In this document: positions 10,934 to 21,530 of the stretch, one piece after another
How positions within the stretch are numbered: the stretch's first letter is position 1
Layout: each line of letters opens with the position of its first letter
NCBI RefSeq assembly: GCF_031755915.1
Contig: NC_083383.1
Location: 31,103,501-31,167,500 of the forward strand
Length of the DNA stretch: 64,000 nucleotides
From: Ziziphus jujuba
Taxonomy: Eukaryota; Streptophyta; Magnoliopsida; Rosales; Rhamnaceae
Direction: 5' to 3'
Program-made: the position numbers and the translations under genes
The notes under the pieces: model-generated
The model's input: the letters and a program-made list of their open reading frames with translations, nothing else
Told to the model about the DNA's origin: nothing
Database searches by the model: none

Positions 10934-13900
10934 TGGTATCAGAGCCTAGTTGCTAATTTTTTTTTTTTTCCCCTCTTCTCGGTTTCGGTTTTGTTTTGGG
11001 TTCTATTTCCTTTCTATGGATTCCGCCCCTGTGTGTGTTAGGTTTACGGGCACAAATTATTCTACCTGGGCATTTCAGTTTGAATTTTTCCTTAAAGGAA
11101 AAGCTCTTTGGGGTCATATTGATGGCACGGATGTCGCACCCAAATCCACTTTTGATTAATCTAAGGATGACGGATCTTCTCCTTCATGGGCTGTACTTGA
11201 TGCATGCATCATGTCTTGGCTCCTTGGTTCAGTGGAGCCCCATATTATCACCACCTTGCGGCCCCATCGCTCCGCTTAATCCATGTGGATTTATTTGAAG
11301 AAGGTTTATCTTTAGGATAACGATGCTTGTCGCCTTCAGTTGGAACATGCGATTGCCATGTTTCAACATGGTAGTCTTTCAATCCAGGACTACTACTCGG
11401 CATTTCTGACTTTCTGGCATGAATATGCTGATTTGGTTATAGTGGATGTTCCTGTTGCATCTCTTTCAACTATTCAGACTCTTCATGCAACTACCCAGCG
11501 TGATCAATTTCTTATGAAACTATGTTCGAAATATGAATCTGTCCGCTCTTCTTTACTAAACAGATCTCTTGTTCCCTCTCCTGATGTTTGTTTTGGTGAG
11601 TTACTGTGCGAAGAACAACGCCTTAGTACTCAAGCTATTCTGGAGCAATCTCATGGCAGTTCTGGGACAGCGACTGTGGCTTATGCCTTTCAAGAACACG
11701 GCCGACCTCCACAATTTGAATAGGCAAGAAGAAGGATCACATTATCAAAGAATGTCATCTTCGCCCACAGAATTGTCAGGCCCATGCTTTCAAACTTCGG
11801 TTATCGTCCCTCCCGCAGCGACTACTGCAACACATGGCCCCCCTTCAGATGCATCCTCTGTTCCTGCACTTCCTGCACCGGATTATTGCACCCCAGCAAT
11901 GGTGCAACAGATGCTAATTTCGACATTATCAGCAATGGGGTTCCAAGGTAAAACTTCTACTAAACTCTGGTACGTGGACTCGGGGGCCTCTAATCACATG
12001 ACTAATAATCCCACCGCTTTATGTCATGTCTACACTGGTCAATCTGCTATTCAGACTGCCAGTGGCAGTTCTTTGCCAATAGCTGCTTTTGGTGATGCCT
12101 CTTCTCAGTTCACTAATGTGTTTCTTGCTCCTCAGGTTTCCACGAATCTTATTTCTGTTGGCCAATTAGTTGATAACAATTGTGTTGTTCATTTTTCTAG
12201 TGATGGTTATGTTATGCAGGATCAGGTCACGGGGCACCGATCGCGAAGGGACCTAAAGTGGGGCGCTTGTTTCCTCTATTTTTGCCTGTTCCAGTGTCTT
12301 CTCCAATTTCTACTGCTACGTCTTTTACTTGTAATAATGTTTCAGATCTTAGTATGGTGAGGCATCGTCGTTTGGGCCATCCCAATACTCCGATCTTATC
12401 TCATATATTTAACTCTGGTTTACTTGGTAATAAAGACAGTTCTTCTACATCTCTTGAGTGTACTTATTGTAAACTTTGTAAAAGCAAAACTCTTCCCTTC
12501 CCTTTGCATGCTAGTAGAGCATCTCACTGCTTTGATCTTATTCATAGTGATGTTTGGGGACCTTCCCTAGTTGGTTCCCATGAAAAATTTAGGTATTATG
12601 TGACTTTCATTGATGATCATAGCAGATTTACTTTGGTCTACTTTCTTCGCTTTAAATTTGAGGTCTCTCTTACTTTCACTGAATTTTCAGTGTATGTTGA
12701 CAATCAATTTTCTGCTTCTATTAAGACATTACGCACAGATTCCGTTGGTGAATATTTATCTACTGAGCTTCAGGCATTCTTGGCTTCTAAGGGTATTATT
12801 CATCAACGTTCATATCCCTCTACTCCTCAACAAAATAGAGTAGCCAAATGCAAAAATCGTCATCTCCTAGATGTGGTACATACTCTTTTGTTAGAATCCT
12901 CTGTTCCATCCATGTTTTAGGTTGAGGCTTTGAAAACTTCTACTCACTTGATTAATCGTTTACCTTCTCAAGTCATACATATGGAGTCTCCATATTTCCG
13001 CTTATTTGCTAAGCAACCTAATTATGATACTCTTTGTATTTTTGGTTGTGTATGTTTTGTTCACTGACCCCATCATGAGCGACATAAATTATCTACTCAA
13101 TCTGTCTAATGTGCTTTCTTGGGATATAATGTGGGTCAAAAGGGTTTTGTTTGCTATGATCCTACATTACATCATACACGCATTTCTAGAAATGTTGTTT
13201 TCTTTGAAAATCAACATTTTTTTCCTATGACCTCTGTCCCATCCTCTTCTATCATGGTTCTCCCCTCCTTTGAGCAGCAGTTCTCAGATCTCCCTTCAGC
13301 CAGTAATCGCTTTAAACCAAGTATTGTGTATACAAGACGCTCTTGCCCACAGTCTCTTCCGGGGCCTCACTCGATATCTGATCCTACCACGCTCCAGATT
13401 CAGTCAGTTGCAGTATCTCCAGCGTCTTCGGTACATCGCTCTTCTCGAGTGTCTATACCCCTGGATAGGTATGGATTTCCCTCTTCCAGTTTTGGCAATT
13501 CTATTTCCGCTTTTACTGCTGCCTTGTCCAACTTTGATATTCCCACAAGCTACTCACACGCCGCCAAGCATGAGTGTTGGCGACAAGTTATCAGGAAGAA
13601 ATTGCTGCTCTGGAGGCCAATCACACCTGGGATATTGAGTCATGTCCTCCCACTATTGTTCCTCTAGGTTGCAAATGGGTTTACTTAGTCATGGTCTGAT
13701 TTGATGGCAGTTTGGATCATTACAAAGCTCAACTTGTGGCACTTGGGAATAATCAAGAATATGGTGTCAATTATGACGAGACCTTTGCTCCTGTGGCTAA
13801 AATGACTACCGTTCATACAATTCTAGCTCTTGCTGCTTCCCGTGATTAGCCCTTACAGCAGATGAATGTAAAAAATGATTTTCTTCATGGGGATCGTAAA

Positions 13901-15079
13901 GAGTGTATTTATATGAAGCCACCCCCGGGATTGTTTTCCTCTCCGACTTCACATGTGTATAAGCTTCATCGCTCTCTTTATGATCTCAAACAAGCTCCTA
14001 GGGCCTGGTTTGATAAATTTCGTACCACTTTATTACAATTTTCATTCAAGCAAAGTGAGTATGACACTTCATTGTTTCTTCGAAAATCAGACATGGGTAT
14101 TGTTGTTCTTTTGGTTTATGTTGATGATATTGTGATTACTGGTTCCGATTCTGCTTTACTTGGTCAACTAAAACTCATCTCTCAGAGTCTTTTCATATGA
14201 AAGATCTTAGGTCTCTCACCTATTTTCTTGGTCTTGAGGTGCATCGTAGTTCCTCTTGCATTTCCCTCCATCAACATAAGTATGCTAGTGATTTTGGTGG
14301 CTACAACTGGTCTACATGAGGTACTTCTGTTGATACTCCTATGGAATTAAATGTCAAGCTTCATAAAGAGGAGGGTGACTTACTTGCTGATCCCAGTTTA
14401 TACCGGAAATTGGTGGGTAGCCTTGTTTATCTTACCATTACTAGACCGGATATTTCTTTTACTGTCCAGCAAGTCAGCCAGTTCCTTCAGACTCCTCGTC
14501 ATCTTCATTTGGCTGCTGTCCATAGGATCATACGCTATGTTCACGGTACTTCTGCCCGTGGCTTATTCTTCCCTGCCAGCAATGCTTCTCGCCTTGCTGG
14601 TTATAGTAATGCTAATTGGGCTGGTTGTGCAGATACCCATCGCTCCATCACTGGTTGATGTGTGTTCTTAGGTGCTGCATTGATCTCCTGGAAAAGTAAG
14701 AAGCAAGATAGAGTCTCTAAGTCATCTACAAAATCTGAGTACCGGGCAATGTCTCTTGCTTGTTCTGAAATCATTTGGCTTCTAGGTTTGCTTGCCGAGT
14801 TAGATTTTTCTGAGACTACTCCTACACCTCTACATGCTAATAATACAAGTGCTATTCAGATCACGGCCAATCTTGTCTATCATGAACGTACAAAGCATAT
14901 TGAAGTGGACTGTCACTCTATCCGTGAAGCCTTTGAAGCTCATGTTAGTGCTCTTCCACATATTTCCACTGCACTACAAATTGTCGATATCTTCACCAAT
15001 GCTCTCACTCGCCATCGACATTGCTTCCTAAGTAGCAAATTGATACTTATTGATCAACCTGCATCAATTTAAGGGGGGT

Positions 15080-15325
15080 TGTCAACGGACATCTTTGCTG
15101 TCCACACTTCTTTCCTTATTTTAGTGCACAATTGTTTCCTTATTTCTCCATTTATTATTCTGTGTAGTTATCATATATTATTTGACAAATTATAGTTTCC
15201 ATGTATAGGGCTAGAATCATGCGGGAACTTATTTGCTTTCCACGTATAGCATCCTTGTAAAGTCTATATATAATATACAGAACTCAAGGCTATTGATTCA
15301 GCCATTCACACAATATTTCTTGACA
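15080..15325 (+). repeat. 3' LTR of the copia element
   Basis: 246 bp, directly after the polypurine tract and followed by the target duplication CCAAA. It contains the same TATATATAATATA block as the 5' copy near its 3' third. Confidence 0.95.
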
Positions 15326-15589
15326 CCAAATTCTCAATCACTAGGCTCCCCCTCAAGTTGTTAAGCTTATGGAGTTCACTAAGCCCACATCTTTGCCTCT
15401 TCACCCCTATGTTTTTTGGCACAACAAATACAACTAATGTTTGAAGACAAGTCAATTCACTGAATCCAGGGGGAATGTGAGTCAACCTACGACAACCCTT
15501 CATCTAAAGATGTCTCAAGCTGATCATTTTCTTCATATCCCAAGGTAAAGTTAATAGCTCACTTCAATTACGAAGAATCAGTGTTTGTA

Positions 15590-18377
15590 TGTCAGGACCC
15601 ATCCAAAATTCCTCACCGGAACCCTAGACAAGTCCTGATCCCAAGAAAACCCTACCGGACCCTCCAATGGAAAATCCGGTAGAACCTCCCCTAAGGGTTG
15701 GACTTACCACAAATTTCCTGCACTGAAAAGATACTTCTATATTCATCCCCTTATTCCTCCCACAATACTACAAATTGATCCCACAAATTTACAGCACTTC
15801 GCATGAATAACAGTAATCCAGTGCATAATTAATACATAAGTGTCCAAAACAGTATACAGAGCTTCATGAAGTACTATTAAGAATAGAATATAACAGGGAT
15901 GAAAGAAGTAATACAATTGAAATAAACGAATACAAAAGTACTTCTCGAACTACAATAGCGGTAGAGATTTGGTTCGCTTCGGAAGAACGTCTACCACCCC
16001 TTGCATCTAAGGGAACGGAATTTAAAAACGTGAGATGCTAATCATCTCAGTGAGTGACCCTATCTACTAAACACTTTGAATATTAATAATATAACAAATA
16101 AAGGAATTTAATTTAATACCGACAATTAAATAGATAAATAAATAATAAACAATTGAAAGTAATAATTTCTCTCAAAACCCTCACTATTCACTCCGTTGGA
16201 AATGTTCCCTTTTTAAAACATTTTCACAAAACCCGATATTCATATTTCCTGAAAACCAAGGGATCAAATAATTTAATAAACAATAAATAAATACCCCAAA
16301 TATAAATAAAATGTAATAAAATATGATAAATAATTTTGACCACTTTGGCGTTTGAAATTTCCATCCAAAAATTTATACTTGACGCACCACACCATATATC
16401 AGTGATACCCTCCGATACTCAGCGTCCCGAGCACCGACTGGCGGGAGATTAAAGAGAGAAACTTGCATATGGCACTTCGGGGTCCTGACAGTACCGCTGC
16501 TGAAACCGTCATCCCGGCCAAGGAGGGGGGTGGCTGTGGCCAATATCAAACTTGCCTGCCCTCGGTCTAATGGCAACTCACGGGAGACATAATAACTTGC
16601 GCGCTAACCACATATACACCGGAACACCAATACTGTATGAGTGCGTCTAAAATAATTATTAAATTAATTATTACCGTACCGATTTTCCAAAATCATCGTG
16701 GGAAATATACCAGTTTTCAATTTCACCATCTCACATATTTTCCTTTAACATATCCGGTACGAAACCATCGATAACAATAAAAAAAATTAATTTTTCTCGT
16801 AACACGAGGCCCAACAATTAATATTCCACGGGCATAATTATCACATTTGAAACCACCAATTTAAAAAAATATTTTTCTTAAAATATTTAAACCAATTATG
16901 CCCAAAAAATAATATTAAAATCACATACGATTTATTACTGAAAATACCTTACTCATGCATAATAAATAAAATTAAATCACAATAAAATAATAATTTTCCA
17001 CAATTATAATTAAATTGCACAACATGAGCATAATTTCAAATATCAATTAAACACCAATTAAATATAATTAATTGCCCAAAATATTTTTAAAGGTGGATCA
17101 CTCACCTTGAGCGCGTATATCAGCTAAGATCCTCCGCAGGATCAACTCCACTACCCACACGTGCACCTAAAACATCCACAGTACACCAATCAAATATATT
17201 AATATTTTAATCGGGTAACTCCCAAATGGGTACCCGGAGAGCGAACACAAACGACAACTAAAATTGACGAGCAATATACCGAATCGAAGCTTGAGTGACG
17301 AGGATTACAAATCCGGTCTCACTTCCCGGAGATCGGACCCGAGGTGGCCGGAATCTCGTCGGAAAGCTTTCGGGATTCAACTCTTCGATTCTCCCAAACC
17401 ATCACAAATTGGAAGAAAAGTATGCCGGATTTGGATTTAGGAGGTCGGAATTAGTGGAGAAGGACCAGAGACGGGACTAGGTACTCGCCGGAACAGGGAG
17501 TTCTCCGGCGAGCCGTCGCGGTCACCTGCAACCGTCGCCGCTAGCGGCGCGTGTGGCAGTTGATGACCGTGATTTTTGGAGATTTTGTAGCTTGAAGGGA
17601 GAAGGTTCCAACGGTACCGGCGGTGACAAGAACGGAGGCTGAAATGTGGAGATCTCGGCGGTTGAAGGATTCGGCACCGCCGCCAGAAAAAGCTTCGATC
17701 TGGGCACGTCGCCGGTCGGTTGGCCTTGAAATTTCGGGGTTTGGCTGGGAATGAGGAGTCGCTCCCGTCTGGCCGGCAGTTGTAGCAAGAATCGGCCGGA
17801 AAATTTGACAACTCCGGCGGCCGGTCGTTTCTCTCTATCCCTCTCCCTCCCTCTCTCCTCTCTCTCTTTCTCTTTCCTCCCTGTCGTTTTTGCCAAATAA
17901 AAGCCACCGTGGGTGACACTGTTCACCCACGTGAATCAATTAGGTGTCGACACGTGGCGTCACTGTGCACTTAAGCCAGATATAATAAAATATTACGGTA
18001 TCCAGCGAACTTCACACGTCCATAACTTTCTAACCAGATGTCCAATTTAAGCGTGCCGCTAGTCTATGAACTCGTATCGACGAGTACTTTACAATCATAC
18101 AAAAATCAAAACAAAATTATACAATGACAAAAAGTCAACTCTCGGCACCTCTTGGACAGTTTGCACCTCGACTTGTTTTGCCCATAACTTTCAAACCGTA
18201 ACTCCGTTTTTGATGTGCTACTAGTCTACAAACTCGAAGCATCATGCACTTCGCCACGGTACCATGGTCAACTAGAAATTTCAACTGGAACAAAATTCAA
18301 CTTTCGACCCACTCGGTCAACGGTCAACCTCGATCAACGTGCACGAATTTCGATGTGGTTTGGGACAGGGTGTTACA
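15590..18377. mobile_element. solo-LTR-like insertion of 2.8 kb (probable Ty3/gypsy LTR)
   Basis: The 2788-bp block starts TGTCAGGACCC and ends GGGTGTTACA, is flanked by the 5-bp duplication TTGTA (15585-15589 and 18378-18382), and interrupts one LRR of the NLR relic between codons that are otherwise contiguous. It has no protein domain, no primer-binding site and no second LTR that I can see, so a solo LTR left by LTR-LTR recombination fits best. On the minus strand it begins TGTAACACCC, a terminus common in plant chromovirus LTRs, so minus orientation is likely but not proven. A GC-rich section (about 17290-17900) stands out. Confidence 0.75.
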
Positions 18378-20060
18378 TTGTAGACTTTGCAATCTGCTTA
18401 TAGAATTTGGTAGCATTCGGATTTTTGTGCTTGAAATATAGAGATATCTTAAATGTTTCAGCTCACCCGAACTGTTTGGCAACACCTTAATCGATGACAA
18501 TCATTTCAAACTCAAATTTCGCAAAGACTTGCATTTCAAGAAAGTTTTACTGATCTGATCCTTGTCATACAAATTTTGTAGCTGCACATGTTCAAGAAAA
18601 ACTATATGCATCTTGTCTTCATTAAACAAAAGTTTTTCATGAACAATTTCATCATTTTAACTAATTAAGATGCTATGCTTATCAGACACTGAAATGGCAA
18701 GATCATGCATTTTGCAGCTTGTGAAGGTATTATAATGCCAGCTTCCTCTCTTTGGCTCTTGGAAAAATGATCTCCAAAGTAAATCCAAAAAAGATCCACA
18801 ACCAATATCTGCCAGAGATTGGCTTTGGTTTAACATACCAGCGCGCTATCCATAAGTTTGTCTATGATTGAACATCAAACTCATGACTTTTTGGAAACAA
18901 TCTACAACGAGCAAAACAATGTTTCAAATATGAAGGGATATGATTGTAACTCAACTTAAGCGTTGGTAAAATATCATCTTCTTTCCGAGGTATTTTGCCA
19001 AATTCATTATCCATGAAAAACAACCACTCTGTGTTTGGATTTTTGAAGTATAATATACTTCCTATTGTCTTAATGGCTAGAGGAACACCTTTGCACTTTT
19101 CTATGGTTAGTTACTAGAACTTTGCTACCTTTTGCACCATTAATTAACAAGCTTTTAAAGTTGTGCCATTTTTTGGGGTCCTTGTTCCAAACATCATCCA
19201 ATACCTAAAAGTACTTTTTCCCATTTCCGTTCTTTGGAGGTCATTTTGCAATTGATTCATCTAAAGGTTTTGATATGGGCTCTCCCTGTTGTAGACTTAA
19301 TAATATTCTCAAGTTCGAACTATTAATCTCAAATCAAACACAAAAAAGACACACGCCTATAGTCTTAGATCAAAATGTTTTTTGACCTTCTCATCATTAA
19401 ACAAAAGTTGGGCAAGTGCGGTTTTTCCTAATCCTCCAACACCAACAATGGTAATGATGGAGACATGTTCCTTGACATTTTCATCATCCAACAAATGTTT
19501 TAAGATAGCCATTTTATAATCATCCCTCCCTATTAAATCTTCTTCGTGTACAAGAGTGAGTCTCCCACTTTAGGAGAGACTAGTTGCCTCTCTTCAAAGT
19601 GCTCAACCATTTGAAAGTCTTTATTGGCTTTAATCTCATCTAGTGCCTTACTAATTTCTTTTATTCCATGATCCATCTTTAGCCGTAAAGCAAGTTGATT
19701 TGAGCTCGTGAAGAAAATACATACCTGCTTGGTTATTGTATTCCCAGGTGTAACTTCACACTGCAAAGCTTCAATGTGAAACTCGTCCACCAAGTTATCA
19801 GCATCAAACACAACATCTTGAAGCTTATGCAACCAATCTTTGATTCAATTATTGTGGGTTTTGCTTCTCTTCTGCAACAAAAGGTACAGCTTTGATTGTG
19901 GACATTGTTTGGTCAAAGCTTATGAAGCTCATTTTGGACACACCAAAGCAGTCCAATATCTTTGACAACTGAAGAACCCAATTTCTCAAGGATTCTATCA
20001 GCAATATTGAAGAGAACATCCTCTGTCGTTTGCTCTTTTGAAGGTGAAAGAGAAATGTGT

Positions 20061-20752
20061 TCAAACTTGAAGGATTGCTAAATTAGAGTAATTACGTTGA
20101 TGTGCATATGTGAAATCATTAGATTGGAAATTAATCTGCAATTTATAAGATTAAGAAGACCATTTGGATTTGACAACTATGAATTTCGTATCTTCAAACT
20201 AGGGAATAAGGTTAGCATTATATATAATAAATCTAAAGCATGCGTAATTCCCAAGCAACTCTTTTAACTGGATTTCTCCCAATGTTTTTTCACTTAAAAT
20301 AGTATGTTACCATTATTATAGTTTGTAAGTATTCTTGCTTTAGTGTCAAGTATATACTTACTATCATAAGCTGCAGGTCTTTTTAGTTTAATTATTAGAA
20401 ACCATACAAGATAGGATGGAGAATAGTAGTTTTGGAAAGGTGGTTTTGGAGCAAACAATATTAATAAATTAATCACAAGTTTTATGTCCAGGTATAGCAA
20501 AAATACTGAGTGATATTCTATTTCTGTGTAGGTTTTAAGTATTTTAAATCCACGATATGTGTTTTCAAAAAATAAAAAAAAAATAAAAAGTCTACGATAT
20601 GTGCATATTACTAGCTATGAAAAGGAAATTCATCACAAGGAATTTTATCGAAACCAAAAATAAATAAATATACAAAAAATTCCAGGTTGTTTAAAGCAAA
20701 GTCAAGCTTTAAGGTAGTACCGTAGTAGGTTTGAAAACAACAAAAGCGGGAT
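20061..20752. other. intergenic, no gene seen
   Basis: AT-rich DNA between the NLR relic and the tRNA gene. The ancestral promoter of the NLR gene may lie here. No coding signal or repeat end recognised. Confidence 0.5.
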
Positions 20753-20824
20753 TGAACCCGACGTGAATCGAACACGCAACCTTCTGATCTGGAGTCAGAC
20801 GCGCTACCATTGCGCCACGGATCC
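20753..20824 (-). tRNA. tRNA-Trp(CCA): tRNA-Trp (CCA)
   Basis: The minus strand folds into a full 72-nt cloverleaf. The acceptor stem is GGATCCG with CGGGTTC, the D arm GCGCAATGGTAGCGC, the anticodon arm TCTGA-CTCCAGA-TCAGA with anticodon CCA, and the T arm GCGTG-TTCGATT-CACGT. The discriminator base is A. There is no intron and no encoded CCA tail. A CAA motif sits just upstream (GATCAAGTGG), and TTTT follows about 10 nt past the 3' end, as expected for Pol III termination. Confidence 0.97.
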
Positions 20825-21530
20825 ACTTGATCGAAAGATAATACAAATTTATTTAACAGAAAATCTTATATTACGCAGGGAATACAATAAAGAACAGCAT
20901 ATTTGCGTTCTAAATCATCTGCAAAATGACTCAACCGAATGTTCTGTCTCACAAATGTCAGATGGAAAGTGTTTTTATGAGGTTCTTTAAGCATATGCTT
21001 TCAGCATACAATTGATAAAATCATATAACACAATCTTCAATCACGGTGCCTTAACATAGAAAGACTAGTTATTCAACTGTATTTTTAATTCCTTCTATTA
21101 TCTGATAAATCAGTTTATAATTTCTCGGAACCATTAGGGGAGGAGGAACAAATAAAAAAATAATAAAAATAAAAATAAAAAAAAGGGTCTTTGGGTGGAT
21201 TTTCATGAGGCGTTGTATATATAAGCCCAAGTCCATTCTACAATCCCGTTTGCATTTGTTTTATATGAGGTACAATATAGACCCAAAGGTAGAATACATT
21301 TCGAACCAAAGTATAGATTGAATCTATTTCATTTTGAAATCCTTCGTCTATCTACAAACTTAAATCTAAGATATCCACAAATTTTTGTTTGATGAATAAA
21401 ATATCCACAAATTTGATCAACTAAAGGATACCCCAAGAACCAAAAATCTGAATTTTAACACATTGAAAAAGAATTGTAGTGCTGAGTGACTTGGATCTAT
21501 TGCATACATGTTTGCTATATATAACCTTGG
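20825..21530. other. intergenic, no gene seen
   Basis: AT-rich; includes the upstream side of the tRNA gene and the presumed 3' UTR of the cyclophilin-like gene. A-rich tract at about 21155-21185. Nothing else recognised. Confidence 0.5.

Larger units (their letters stand above)
10688..15325 (+). mobile_element. Ty1/copia LTR retrotransposon, complete ends, degenerate coding region
   Basis: The element has 246-bp LTRs, a PBS complementary to initiator tRNA-Met (TGGTATCAGAGC at 10934), a polypurine tract AAGGGGGG at 15071-15078 and a 5-bp target duplication CCAAA on both sides (10683-10687, 15326-15330). The internal order is copia-type. Gag begins near 11016. Protease motif WYVDSGASNHM lies near 11965. 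Integrase HRRLGH begins near 12363, with HSD and RTD after it. Reverse transcriptase YVDD is at 14117-14128, and RNase H ends at 15072. Stops and frameshifts interrupt all domains. In the integrase the position normally holding the catalytic Glu is Lys (RVAKCKN, near 12843). It could move only with help from another element. Confidence 0.95.
9868..20060 (-). pseudogene. CC-NBS-LRR (RGA-like) resistance gene relic, split by two LTR insertions
   Basis: The relic reads from about 20060 down to 9868. The Rx-type coiled coil lies at about 20050-19640 (ending KLQDVVFDADNLVDEF) with frameshifts. In the NB-ARC, the P-loop GVGGLGKT is at 19420-19446, kinase-2 VLDDVW near 19187-19204, GSKVLVT and GVPLAIKTIGS near 19090-19180, and RNBS-D CFARCRLFPK near 18900. 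In-frame stops include TAG at 19357-19359, in place of the usual Trp, and TAG at 19205-19207 just before kinase-2. LRRs resume at about 18383-18450, 15326-15589 and 9868-10687, ending with LPESICNLSSLQSLY-type repeats. Removing the insertions at 15590-18377 and 10688-15325 joins the LRR frame neatly. Intact relatives are intracellular pathogen sensors; this copy cannot make one. No acceptable start Met is visible. Confidence 0.9.

Noticed and set aside
10688..15325. Active autonomous copia element
   Set aside because: Multiple stops and frameshifts, a substituted integrase residue and 14 LTR differences exclude autonomy.
17437..17919. 160-residue minus-strand open frame inside the solo LTR
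   Set aside because: Low-complexity Arg/Pro/Ser composition from GC-rich CT-tract DNA, no domain, and it lies within a non-coding LTR-like block.
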